DNA of 46,496 nucleotides from Gnetum montanum. Lineage: Eukaryota; Streptophyta; Gnetopsida; Gnetales; Gnetaceae. The notes below the pieces were generated by a model that saw only the letters and a list, made by a program, of their open reading frames with translations, made no database searches and was not told the DNA's origin. Within the stretch, counting starts at the first letter, position 1; every line of letters begins with the position of its first letter. The DNA lies in assembly GCA_015680685.1 (NCBI GenBank), contig MNCI01005534.1, forward strand, positions 105,930 to 152,425, read 5' to 3'. The translations under genes were made by a program, and so were the position numbers. Below, one piece after another: positions 34,333 through 45,392 of the stretch.

Positions 34333-37300
34333 TTAGCATAGGTGGCCATCTCCCCCATAACTAGATTGAAAGGGAGAGATCCGAAATAATGAGCATGGTC
34401 TTCTGCTATCAGAGGTGTAATTTGCACTGGCTGTTCTTAGTTCATGGAAAGGTTTTGTTTGTTGCACATCGACCAGTAATCTCTTATTAGGGCTTTTAGG
34501 CTTGTATATTGTCATGGCTCTTGAGGGAAAGGTTGTATGAATAATGTAAGGTCCTTCCCACAATGTTTGAAATTTTGTGCATTGTGGTACATGCGTGGGG
34601 TTCCAATAAAGGACCTTATCTCCTGGTTGGTACCTAACCTTTCAAATTCTTAAGTCATGCTGTTGCTTGTTACGTGCCTTGTGTATCTCGTTTGATGACA
34701 GGGCAACCAATCGATTCTCGTCTAGCACATTTAGAGTTTTCAATCTTTGTTTTCGTGCTAGGTCAAGGTAGAGGTCACATGCCATGGAAAGTGTACAGAG
34801 CTCAATTTGAATTGGCAGTTTTGGGAGTTTTCCATACACTAACTCATAGGGCGAGTAGCCTGTAGGGAGTTTCCAAGTGGAGCGATATGCCTAGAGAGCA
34901 TCGTTCAGTTTAGTGCTCCAGTCTCACCTATATTTGCTAATTGTTCTTGTTAATATTCTAGTGATTTCTCGATTAGTGACCTTAGCTTGGCCATTAGCCT
35001 GGGGGTGATAAGGTGTAGTCAATTTATGTTCGACCCCTAATCATTGCATCAATTTTTGAAAGGTTGCACCTGTGAAATGCATTCTGTTATCTGAGATAAG
35101 TGCATGTGGCACACCAAACCTATTTATGAATTTTTGTTGTACAAATTGTGTAGCTGTAGATGATGTGCAGTCTGTTACAGTAGCTACTTCAGCCCAGTTT
35201 GTTAGATAGTCAAAAGCAAGGATGATATAAGCTTTCCCATTGGACATTGATGTAATGGGCACCATAAAGTCTATTCCCCAAATGTCGAAGGATTCTAAAG
35301 GTTGAATCCATTGTTGTGGACCCTCCATTCTAGCAGTCATTCCATCATCATGTTGATAGCACTCACAGGATTGGATAAAATGATGGACATCCCGAAATGG
35401 TGTTGGCCAATAATATCCCGCAAGCAGGATTTTGATAGCCGTTCGTCTCCCTACATAGTGACCCTCAAAAGGGCCCTCATGAGCATCCTGGAGAAGTCTT
35501 AGTTGGTCCACATCGGGCACACACCATCGGACCAAGCCATCAGGACAGACTTTGTAAAGTTGTCCTTTGATCTTAATGAAGTACTTAGTTTTGTGAAGAA
35601 ACTATTGCTCTTCCTAAAGTCCAACCCCTGTGGTGTTTGTTGGGAAAGGAGATAGGTGAGAAAGCTACTATACCAATTCATACTCATGGGTTGGTTGTTC
35701 ACTACATCGGCAAAGAGGGTTTTGTCAGGAAAATGATCAAATATGGCATATTCGTCCTCTTTGCTATCCCAGCGCAACCGAGATAAGTGATCTGAAACTA
35801 TGTTCTCGGTGCCCTTTCGATCTACTATCGTTAGATCGAACTCCTGAAGGATTACCAACCAATGTATAATACGAGGGCTAACCGTTGGCTTGTTCATAAG
35901 GAACCTAATTGAACTATGATATGTATGAATGTACACTTTGTAGCTTAACACATAGTGCCTAAATTTGTCCAGTGCAAATACTACAGCCATTAATTCCTTT
36001 TCTGTAGTTGTGTAGTTGAGTTGTGCACTGACAATACTCTTACTCACATAGTGGATGTAATAAGGGAATTTTTGTTTATCTAACTATGTTAGTACAGCTC
36101 CTAAGGCATAATTAGATGCATTAGTCATTATATGGAATGGTCTGGACCAGTCAGGGGCTTGTAGAATAGGAGTTTCCACAAGCCTTTGTTTTAGAGTTTG
36201 GAATTATCGTTCACATTTCCTAGTCCATTTGAATGGTGCATCCTTTTTCATTAATTCTACCAATGGTTTGGAAATCTTGGAGAAGTTCTCAATAAATCTC
36301 CTGTAGTAGCCAGTGTGTCCAAGAAATGACCGAATGTCTTTGATAGTTTTTGATTGTCGGGTGATTCCTTGGATGACTTTAACTTTTTCTGGGTCTACCT
36401 CTATTCTTGATTGTGAAATCTTATGCCCCATACTACATCCTCTTGAACCATCAAATGGCTTTTTTGCCAGTTGAGCTTTAGGTTAGTTTTAACGCATATT
36501 TTTAGCACTTGCTCTAATTGATCCAAGGCTTGATCAAAGGTTGTCCCATAAGTGGAGAAGTCGTCCATAAAGACTTCTACTCCATTCCCTATCTGCTGTT
36601 GAAATATGCTTAGAACTAGACGTTGAAAAGTGGAAGGGACATTGCACAAGCCAAATGGAATTTTTTTATATGAAAACGTTCCCCAAGGACTGGGGAACGT
36701 TGTTTTGGCTTAGTCTTTTGGTGCGATCCGTATTTGGTTGTACCCACTATAACCATCCAGAAAACTGTAGTAGTGATGCCCCGCTATGGTGTCTAAGACT
36801 TGGTCAACAAATGGCAATGGAAAGTGATCCTTGAATGTTGCCATGTTGAATAGCGTAAAATATATACACACCCTCCATTTGCCTCCTTTTTTAGGTATGA
36901 TTACTAGAGGACTAACCCAATCGCTATCAGCAATGGGATAAATGAACCCAGCCTTAAGAAGTTGCTCTATTTCTTCTTTCACTATTTGTTTCAATTTCAA
37001 GTTCAATCGCCTCTGCGGTTGTTTTCGAGGCTTCATGGAGGGGTCTGTGTAAATCCTATGCTAGCATATCCTAGGATCTATTCTAGTTAATTCAGGGTAT
37101 GACCAGGCAAAGGCTGTTGACCATTTATTTATCGTCTTCAGCAAACTCTCTTTTTGCTTAGGAGTAAGCTTTGAGTTGATGATTTCTGGTTTTCCATTTT
37201 CAAGGGTCATGTATTCCAGATTGGTGGGCAATGGTTTTAAATCTAGGGGCTCTTGTCTAAATACCTCAGGAATCTCCAACTTCCCCCAATTAATGTTTTC

Positions 37301-38069
37301 AAAGTTAAGGGCTCGAAGTTGACAATGAACTTGCTCAAGTGCATCGATGTTTTCAATGTAAGCACTAGTTATCCCCTCAGTTAGTTCCATGCATGCTATC
37401 GAGTTGCTCTCTTGATTAGCCATCTGCCACTGGGTGTCTTCCTGTCATGTCGCTGCCACATATAGGCACTTTTGTATATTAATTTTGTGTGCACACCGAT
37501 TGCATGCAGGTAATGCTAAACTTCACATAACCCATGATTTCTGCACGCAATGGCACCCTGTGTCACTATATGCGATGCATGGAACTCTCTTCTTCTCGAT
37601 CTTTTCGAAAGTATTTTTCTTGGATATTTCTAGGGAAAGATCACAGATGCCTAGGCATGCATCTATTGTACTTAGCCACACTATTCCCATTATTATTGGA
37701 AAGTTCCCCTTGCTATTAGTTACTTGTATCACTAGGAAATCCGCTGGATATGACCACCCAAAAATAGTGGTAACGATGTCCTCCACTAGTTCCAAGGGGA
37801 CAGTGATGGACTGGTCGGCTAGCTCAAGTCGAATGTTACTTTTCCTTAATGGAGGCAGGTTTCAGTCTTTGTACATCTCCTACGTTATTAGGTTGACTTT
37901 GGAACCTAAGTCTAGAAGAGCTTTACAGGGTTCATTCCTAGCAACTTGGAGATAAATTAGGGGACTTCGAGGGTCAAATAATTTCTTGGGAAGGTGGCCC
38001 ACCTTAATCTAGTCTATGATGATATGTGTTAACATAACCGTGTGCATTGAGTTTGATTTTTTGGTCGAA
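34333..38069 (-). pseudogene. RE-E pol: protease, reverse transcriptase, RNase H, integrase
   Basis: In sense order, the protease has ALLDLGSKVNLI near 37910, where the usual D-T/S-G reads D-L-G. A domain with MELVEDIVTTIFGWSYP and IIMGIVWLST follows (37795-37523). The linker and RT at 37423-36200 have PQRRLNLKLKQIVKEEIEQL, WVSPLVIIPKKGGKWRVCI, FLDGYSGYNQIRIAPKD, VEVFMDDFSTYG (intact FMDD) and SFLGHTGYYRRFIENFSK. RNase H follows, with TTTEKELMAVVFALDKFRHY. Integrase (35535-34333) has DAHEGPFEGHYVGRRT, SCECYQ (zinc region, last Cys now Tyr), WGIDFM, LISDNRMHF and TNREIT, then RDWSTKLNDAL-like and GYSPYELVYGKL, and the tail GDGHLC before TAA at 34335-34333. Stops and frameshifts (for example near 35520) split it into open pieces. 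The order PR-RT-RH-IN is that of Ty3/gypsy. Confidence 0.92.
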
Positions 38070-39420
38070 GAAGATCCCGAAACTTTATTTGGTATGGAGG
38101 TGTTTAGATGTTCAACTACTTGTGAGGGTGAGGGCTTAGGTGGATTGTTGGTTCTGAAGAAAGGTCTTTTTGGCATAAGATTATAGGGACCAACTGAGAA
38201 TTGGGGATTTGAAGCCCTCATGATGTTGGGTTGTTGCGGTTGAGTGGGATATACTCTTTGCATTGTTGGAGCGGTTGGTGGTGGAGCTACTGGCATAAGA
38301 GATGCTGATGGATTCAGAGGATGGTATGCATGTGGGGTGTCTCTTCTAGGAGAAGGAGTCTTAAAATACTCTTGAACTTGGTAGTGACGTTGTGGGGTTA
38401 CGTGACCCATAGGGTCACTTGGAGAAACCGGCTGCTGCATGTAATAGCCATACGGGTCTGGTTACCGGTAAGGGTATTGTTGTCTCGGCGGTGGCATATC
38501 CCATGACTGTGGGTATTACCACTACTGGTGTTGCTCGATAGGTTGTGGAACAGTTCCACTTGGATAGTATGTTAACGATTGGTGGAACTATCTTGGGTTA
38601 CCTTAGGGATAAGGTAACCTTCAGGGTGCCTACCATTTGTTAAGTCTTGGGTTGAGTGCATACATCCCAGACTCTTGTAGATGTGAGATTATTGGGCAAC
38701 ATCCCTTAGGATGATCATATTGGTAGATCTCACATCCACTTTCATTGTCTGTGTCCAAATCGACAACCTCATCGGTAATAGTCATCTTTCCCTTACCCTT
38801 GTTACGTGCATGGTCTGAATCTCTCCTCTTTTTCTTATCAGAGTCACTACTTTTCTCCTTAGACTCCTCTACAATTTTGAGAATGGTTTCCAATCTAGTA
38901 TCTAAGGAGTCCCACATTTGATCCACCTTAGCTAACATTTTGGTTGTTAACTTTTGAAGTGGAAAGGTTTTTCTATTCATTAACTCTTCAAGTGGTGACT
39001 CATCCTCTTCCTCACAGAATCTTACTCCCTTCTTTCAGAGGGAAGGATCGCAGTTATACTCTTCCACACTTTCTTTTTTTCATAGCTCCCCTTCTTCTTT
39101 AGCTACTTGCTCCAATAATTTGTGAACTTCATGGGACCTAAGTTTTGATAATCTCCCTTGGGCATATGTTCCAAGGGTTCTCCTAGTTTCGTGTCTTAGC
39201 CCATCTACAAGGTTGCGGAGTTGATCCCATTGTGCATAGCCATGGCTCGGGAAATGATGTAGCAATGCATAATATCTGCCCATGGTAGCGTCTAAGGGTT
39301 CATGAGTACCCTGTTTTCATCCTTGGATCTGCTTATGCAAGTTGGACACTGTGGAGTACATTTGATATTTATTGTTGAATAGTTCTAGCATTGTACTCCA
39401 TTGTCATTCTTTCATTGTAC
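38070..39420 (-). pseudogene. RE-E gag, N-terminally truncated
   Basis: It begins inside the capsid at TMLELFNNKYQMYSTVSNL, and continues with MGRYYALLHHFPSHGYAQWDQL, GLRHETRRTLGTYAQGRLSK and KLLEQVAKEEGEL (39283-39080). A charged stretch (MNRKTFPLQKLTTK to KKKRRDSDHARNKGKGK, 38980-38630) leads to the finger CEIYQYDHPKGCC (38695-38738), whose second Cys is Tyr. A Pro/Gln/Tyr-rich tail follows (TPQRHYQVQEYFKTPSPRRD, PPPTAPTMQRVYPTQPQQP; 38440-38009). Each block has a counterpart in the same order in RE-F, RE-C and RE-B. The missing start and the junction at 39420 show a 5' deletion. Confidence 0.85.
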
Positions 39421-39629
39421 TCCATTGATCATAAAACATCAAAACAACAAAAATATTTATTTAATTATCCTTTTCATAAGTTATGACAACTCAACCTTAC
39501 TCAAGAAGGTCACAACTACATGAAATGGTACTAGGCCATTGAGATTATGAGTAAAAGCCATTTTATTACATTTTATATATGGTGTTATACCTATTCCTTA
39601 AGCGATTATGACATGTGTGAGTTTGTGTG
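39421..39629. other. Short unclassified spacer between RE-E and RE-F
   Basis: These 209 bp have no recognised element sequence. At its left edge CATTGTACTCCATTG occurs twice within about 35 bp (39391-39426), a short duplication at the RE-E breakpoint. Confidence 0.5.
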
Positions 39630-40597
39630 TGATGGGACGTGATATTGCAAGAGCCGCGATATCGTGTATGTAATATCGTGTCTTCCCCTGCGATATCGCG
39701 TACGCAATATCACAGTGCGTCGTCATATCTATAAATAAGAGGCAGCTCTCCCTTGTTTCATCATCCTAGGCTAGAAGTAGGGAAACTGTGGCAAATTGAT
39801 CACTCCAGAGATAGAATATTTTCCATGTGCTCGTAGTAGGAGTCCCAAAGTGAATGGATCTTTATTCGAGCAACATTGTACCTAAACACAAGTTATGTAC
39901 GACAATAAAGACAAGCTTTCTGGATAAACCTTGCAGTGCATGGAATAGTTTATTATTGTTATTTCTTATATGTTATTTATTACCTATTAACGCAAAATGA
40001 GTATGACTTGATTACGAGCATTTCAGGATGTGTACGGATAATCAAGGAACAGATGCTCATCGCGATTAGTTTCTCTCTCACACTTATCTCCTAGTAACGT
40101 GGGATGAGTACGACTTGATTACGAGCATTTAAGGATGTGTACGGATGATAAAGGAACATATGCTCATAATGGTTAGGCTAGCTAAGTGCCTTAGTACGAC
40201 CACTTCGAGCATGTGCGTTACGAATGGTGATCCCATCAATGATTATCGTTTGGTAGCCACAGTTGTATAGGTTCACGGTGTGTACGGTAAGTGGGAATGG
40301 ATGCTGATGCTAGGTAATTTAGACTTAGTTTATTAGTTATCATTAGTAATTAGTTTTTCAACCCTTCACCCCATTAGCATAGGAGACATAAAACATAAAA
40401 GACTATAAAAATCATATACCTCAGACTTGCTTAACCATACACCGTGACAACTACAAGTAAGTCTGGGAAGACAACGAATAATTAACCCTAAGTGTTCCAA
40501 GAGGTGTCTAGGCACTTAGTCTGTGGAGTTCGTCTAGATCGTGTGTGCTATGCTTGTATTCGTATGGTTGAGTGTAGGGGTATCTCGCCACTCATCA
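39630..40597 (+). repeat. RE-F 5' LTR
   Basis: This LTR of 968 bp runs from TGATGGGACGTG to CGCCACTCATCA. TATAAATA is at 39730-39737, preceded by five GATATC/AATATC-type motifs at 39640-39713. It contains a tandem duplication with 107-bp period (about 39990-40200), which accounts for its extra length over the 861-bp RE-C LTR. Confidence 0.9.
39990..40200 (+). repeat. 107-bp tandem duplication inside the RE-F LTR
   Basis: Both units contain CTTGATTACGAGCATTT, GGATGTGTACGGAT and AAGGAACA-ATGCTCAT. ATGAGTA/TG starts at 39997 in the first and 40104 in the second. The units differ at several bases, so the duplication is not recent. Confidence 0.85.
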
Positions 40598-40598
40598 T

Positions 40599-40616
40599 TG
40601 GCATCATTGTCGAGGA
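40599..40616 (+). other. RE-F primer binding site, tRNA-Asp type
   Basis: TGGCATCATTGTCGAGGA lies one base after the LTR. It has 13 of 18 matches to the tRNA-Asp complement, and all five differences are transitions. Confidence 0.85.
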
Positions 40617-40738
40617 CTAAGTGTTTGTGTGCCTGAATAGAACATAAAGGATATCACTCAAATCGTTGGGAGCCTAAACGAACCTTCAGGTTAATTAACA
40701 AAAAATTTTTATAATGGTGAAATAGCACACTGATAAAA

Positions 40739-42610
40739 ATATCTTCTTCTCACAAAAGTAATTCACCACCTAGGACTAATACTAGAGATAGTCGGCAACA
40801 TAAAACACATAACCAAAATCAGCCAAGTCCTAAACAATACAAGATAGTCTATACTCATCCCGATGAGTATATTCCAAACTTTACCTTTATCCTCCATCAA
40901 GATGAACAGCTACGGTGGAGAGATCTGCAAAGTAACATCGTGTTACCCCTAGATCAATCAGTCCCTAACATGCTCTTCCGTGCCTTGCCATAGATTAGCA
41001 TGATAGAATTATTTGCTAAATACGTTGCGGAAGACTTTGATATGAGGGATTATCATCTCACAGAAGCACAACGTATGAGGGACTCAAGGCAAGAGAGTCA
41101 ACATACACTTTTGAAGGGGAAAGGTCCACACATCCTTAGTGAAATAGGAGATGATGAACCCCTTATAACTGGTTCTCTAACAAATGATGTTCCCCCTCCT
41201 AACGATGGTGAGGAGGTTGCGTATCAGAACCTATGCTCAACGATACATAACACTAGTTGTGATCCCCATGAACGTCAACTGTTCATAAAGGGAACAACCA
41301 CTCATGCTAAGGATGGGCACTTAGATTGTCATAACGATCGGAGCTGAAGCAGACGAAGAGAAGGAAAGAAACATCATCATGGCGATGGTTCCCCTTCCTC
41401 TTCTCCTTCATCTCATCACTCACCCTCTTCTTCCACGTCTAGGCGTAGCCACCATGAACATAAATGTGAGGATAGAGGTAAGACAGACGAGAGACCTCAA
41501 TGGGAAGGTCGAGAGAGAGGATAAGGGCAAGGATGTAGGGAGAGCAGGGAACCACGAAGACATCACAGGCGTCATGAAAGAGATGATCATGATGAGCCCC
41601 TACTCACAACCCAAAGTATGCTTGACATAACGAAGGCTGTTAGGATTCCAACAAGGCACCAAAAGGACAGTCAGATCAAGCATTTAGATATGAACAATAT
41701 CCCACGTTTTGAAGGGGGATACAACGCTAATCTGCAGCATCATTTATAGGCATTCCATGATGCCTGTGCCTTGCAAAATATAGAAAATGAGTGGCAAAAG
41801 CTTATGTTGTTCCCAAGGACACTCACTAAAGAAGCAAAGAGTTGGTACCGGTCCTTAGAACTGGAAACCATCAGGAGGTGGAGTACGATGCTAGAACTCT
41901 TCAACGATAAATATCAAACGTACTCCAGAGTGTCGAATTTGTGTAAGCAGATCCAAGGCTAGAAACAAGGTACTTCTGAACCCTTTGATGCTGCCATGGC
42001 CCGCTACTACACATTGTTACATCGTTGCCTGGGCCATGGGTATGCTCAGCGGGATCAACTTCGCCACATCGTGGATGGGCTAAGGTATGAAATGAGAAGA
42101 ACCCTTGGGACTTATGCCCAAGGGAGACTATCACAACTTAGAACCCATGAAGTACATCGCTTGTTGGAACAAGTAGCAAAAGAAGAAGGTGAGCTATGTA
42201 ATAGGGAAAGTGCAGAAGAATACAACTACGATCCCTCCCTTTGAAAGAAGTGAGTGAAATTCTGTGATGAGGAGGATGAGTCACCACTCAAAGATTTGGT
42301 TAGTCGAAAAACCTTGCCGATCCAAAAATTAACAACAGAAGTATCAACTAAGGTAGATCAGTTGTGGGATTCCTTACACTCAAGACTTGAAAGTGTTTTG
42401 AAAAATGTAGAAGAGTATAAGGATGAATAAAGTAGTAACAAAAGTAAGGCAAAGCAAAGAAATTCAAGCCCTGAACATAACAAGGGTAAGGGAAAAATTC
42501 CTATCTCTGATGAGGCTATGGACTCTGACACAGACGATGATAGTGGATGTGAGATCTGCCAATCTAACCATAGTAAGGGATGTTGTCTAGTTATGTCACA
42601 TGTATAGGAG
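40739..42610 (+). pseudogene. RE-F gag (start codon lost, 3' truncated)
   Basis: The frame begins ATA-TCT-TCT-TCT (ISSSHKSNSP) where RE-C has ATG, so the start codon changed G to A. The N-terminal domain has DEYIPNFTFILHQDEQLRW, NIVLPLDQ and FAKYVAEDFDMRDYHLTEAQ (41000-41347). A Ser/His/Arg-rich disordered part follows (SPSSSPSSHHSPSSSTSRRS near 41390-41450). The capsid core at 41690-42245 has WQKLMLFPRTLTKEAKSWYR, STMLELFNDKYQTYSRVSNL and MARYYTLLHRCLGHGYAQRD. The finger CEICQSNHSKGCC near 42547-42590 is intact. This gag has fewer stops than the RE-B and RE-C copies. Sequence similarity to gag ends at about 42610. Confidence 0.88.
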
Positions 42611-43846
42611 ATTTTTGCTAGGCACTTAAATGGATGGATCTGCAGGGCATCATGCGTGACTGTAGTAGGTATCCACACAGATTTCACAACGTTAGCGATA
42701 AATGGATCCATCAACATCCCAGCAGCAACATGCTTGATGTTTTGCTCAATCTCGGTGATTCCTCCCACATGTTGCTGGTGGATACCAAAGTATTAACCAG
42801 CGTAAGTGCACAGTTAGTTTTTCCAAGTCTTGTTTCAAAATTCAGATTTATTTTTGCCCAACATCAGTTGGAAAATTTCTTTCATGCTTTCTTTCTTTCC
42901 TCCTATAAGAGTTCAGTTAAATTTATGATGAACCAGAGAAGTAGCACATAACCCCAATTTAGAAAGTCTTGTTAGCTATGATGGATTAAGTCTCTTTGGA
43001 CTGTGTAGTGATAGATCTAGAATATCCTCATTATTATATGGATTACATAAAAAATTCCAACCTTGCTAATGAGACAAAGGCACCGAAACCGTTCAATGTT
43101 CTAGCCTTCTAGGTATGGATTAGAGTTGAAATAAAATGGATATGAACAGCATGGGTGTACATGACACTCATCTCTAGTTGTAAATTTTGTATCCATTTGA
43201 ATAAATGGAAAAATAAGCATGACAAGCAGCTTCTACTAACTAATTAATGTAAGATACTTTGACGTCATGCTGTGGTTTGGCACTTGGAAATCTAAACCTA
43301 TTTGTAAGTGGTCAACATCTTTACTTTGAGGTTATGGCCTCTATGCCCTACAGAAGGATGATATTTTAACTTCTAAAGATTTCAAAGGCATTGTTCACCC
43401 ATCACCGCCATTACTCTGTTCATAACATTTAAGAACCACACCCTCAAAAACTATGACATCATGTAACAAGCCCCAAGATTTCATGCTACCGACTTATAAG
43501 GAACACAAGGTATTGCTTTCTTCTATTTTTCTTAGAATATTATGAATAATGAACGTCTAATATTTCAATGATAATGATTTAACAGGAACTAGTGGTGGCT
43601 GGAATAGACACTACAAGCACAACTTTGGAATGGGCCATAGCAAAGCTTATACAGAATCCACACATAATGAAGAAAGCCTAGTAAGAAATCGAGAAGGTCG
43701 TTGGTCATGAAAGATAGTGGAGGAGAAAGACATGGCTGATTTGCCATTTTTGAGGGCCATTGTTAAGGAAACTCTGCATCTACATCCTGCAGCACCTTTT
43801 CTAGTGCCACACAAAGCTGAACGTTTAGAAACCACTTTCTATTAGT
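42611..43846 (+). pseudogene. Cytochrome P450 fragment (two partial exons, one intron)
   Basis: This is the middle part of a plant A-type cytochrome P450, normally a haem-thiolate monooxygenase of the endoplasmic reticulum. Exon sequence 42611-42801 reads ALKWMDLQGIMRDCSRYPHR, then LLDTK-like LVDTKVLTS (the leader to helix I). Intron 42802-43585 (784 bp) has donor AGC/GTAAGT and acceptor TTAACAG/G, in phase 0. The second exon, 43586-43846, reads ELVVAGIDTTSTTLEWAIAK (helix I, oxygen-binding AGIDTT intact), then [21 protein letters not shown] and [19 protein letters not shown]. The ExxR pair reads E-T-L-H: the Arg codon has become His by a CGT-to-CAT change. Two adjacent stops near 43681 and a one-base frameshift near 43710 also kill it. 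The N-terminal half, the region after helix K and the Cys haem loop are missing. Left of 42611 is RE-F gag. The family within A-type P450s cannot be fixed. Confidence 0.85.
42802..43585 (+). other. Relic P450 intron
   Basis: The borders GTAAGT and TTTAACAG join coding sequence in phase 0 between VLTS and ELVVAG, next to the helix-I motif where many plant P450s have an intron. No other feature was recognised inside. Confidence 0.7.
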
Positions 43847-44753
43847 AGGGGGCGTTGTAATAGTCCATAGAATAACTTGACTTGTTTAACCTATAAAAGC
43901 CTGGTGCCGGTATTCAACTGAGCAGAGCATGTGTGGTTTAGTTATAAAGCCAGAAGGTTAATTTTTGATTGTATTCAAAAGTTGTAAATTCAAATCAGCA
44001 GACGTAACCATGATTCAAATGACGTGTGGAGAATAGAAAACTTCTGACAATGGCCATTTTTATTTTTGATCTTTCTTTTTAAGTTATAAATTGATTTTCA
44101 ATATTCATAAGGCTTTAAGTTGTTTAGCTTGTGGACAGTTGATCTAACTCATAGACAATTTAACTGAAATTAAAATTTTTTAACTTTTATAGATTGTTTA
44201 GATTTATTTGATGATATAAACATTTATAACATGAGTTTTGAAAACATCATTAAGAAAATTTATAAGTCAATTAATTTATAATCTTTTGATAATTACAGTA
44301 TTAGCCATATGCATAAAATCTATATGTGTAACAATAAGGTATTAGTTTGGATTTGATTTAGAAACTGCAAGTTGTAGATTTGATTCTAACAGATAGCATT
44401 GGTTTATGAATTTAATAAGCAACCTTGCCTTTCATCAAATATTTTAAAAATTTATTAACTTATAAATTGCACATTCATTAACTCAGAAAATTTTTAATTT
44501 GAACTTACTTTTGTTCACTACAAGCCTACTTAAACTATTTTTTGCAAATTGTATTACCTACCATCTACAAAGTGAGAGTATCAATGAAAGTGTAGTGGAA
44601 GTAGGGCACCAAAGCAAACTACAAAGTAAAAGTAACAACAACAATAAGTAACAATGAACAACTATAAGTGCAGAAGGCTAAGAGCTAGAACAATTAGAAG
44701 ATGGATCATCAACAATGGTAGTGGAGTAAATTGTAGAGTAGCAGCAATGATGG
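43847..44753. other. Unclassified AT-rich flank with a possible tRNA-like segment
   Basis: No gene is seen. Around 43932-43997 TGGTTTAGTTATAAAGC and ATTCAAATC have A-box and B-box character with spacing typical of a tRNA-derived SINE head. The evidence is weak, and no element ends or target duplication were found. Confidence 0.35.
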
Positions 44754-45356
44754 TGTTGTGGCCAACCTTGCCCATGCTATTGCATGGGGCCATGGTTAAC
44801 AAAACTATTATGTAAAATCATATACCATTTCACTAAGCAATGTTGACGTGTGGGAAGGTAAACTAATGTGCAGGGAGGTGGAACCACATGCAAGGAGGTG
44901 AAACATCACTAGCAAGTAGCTATAAAGTAGATAATGAAGATGATGGTAGGAGGGGGAGCAAGCACCTCCTTAAAAAATCAAGCTCTTTTTTTGAACAACT
45001 ACATCTCTCTCCATTGAGGTGCACACAAATGGGTAGGGGGGCCTCTAGGGGCTAAGAAACTAGAGGGTGGTGGTTTTCTCTCTCTCTTTTCTTGTTTTTT
45101 TCTTGGGGGATAATGGTGCAGCCGTGCACAAACAGTGGTCACGATAGGTGGGTTTTACAGTTCCATTTCTTTATTTTTGGTAATAGACCGGTGATAGTCA
45201 GCAATGGTAGAGTTGCATGAATGACAATCAACAATCCTAACAAGAAACCAAGAGGCAGTAGTTTTCTTTTCCCTTTTCGTGGTAGACCCGTGATGGCAGA
45301 AAATGTAGGATTGTAGATAGCAACACATCTACCAACACATGATAGCAAGATCTGGT

Positions 45357-45392
<36 letters not shown>

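Larger units (their letters stand above)
31609..39420 (-). mobile_element. RE-E: 5'-truncated Tat/Athila-like element with the best preserved gag-pol
   Basis: In sense (right to left) it has a gag lacking its N-terminal part, protease, RT, RNase H, integrase, an untranslated region, a polypurine tract and a 3' LTR. Sequence recognisable as the element ends near 39420, so the 5' LTR, primer site and gag start are missing. No ORF3 is seen between pol and the LTR. Its LTR outer edge interrupts RE-D. The five bases before it (31604-31608) are CAAAG, and no partner copy can be tested. Confidence 0.88.
39630..42610 (+). mobile_element. RE-F: 3'-truncated Tat/Athila-like element (5' LTR, PBS, gag)
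   Basis: The LTR, primer site and gag of the same family as RE-C and RE-E lie on the plus strand. The element breaks off at about 42610, a few codons after the gag finger, and P450 coding sequence follows directly. No pol, polypurine tract or 3' LTR of this element is present in the window. It points away from RE-E (head to head). Confidence 0.88.

Noticed and set aside
37434-37955. 173-residue plus-strand open frame
   Set aside because: It is antisense to the protease region of RE-E, whose minus-strand translation matches RE-A and RE-C. Its length is a by-product.
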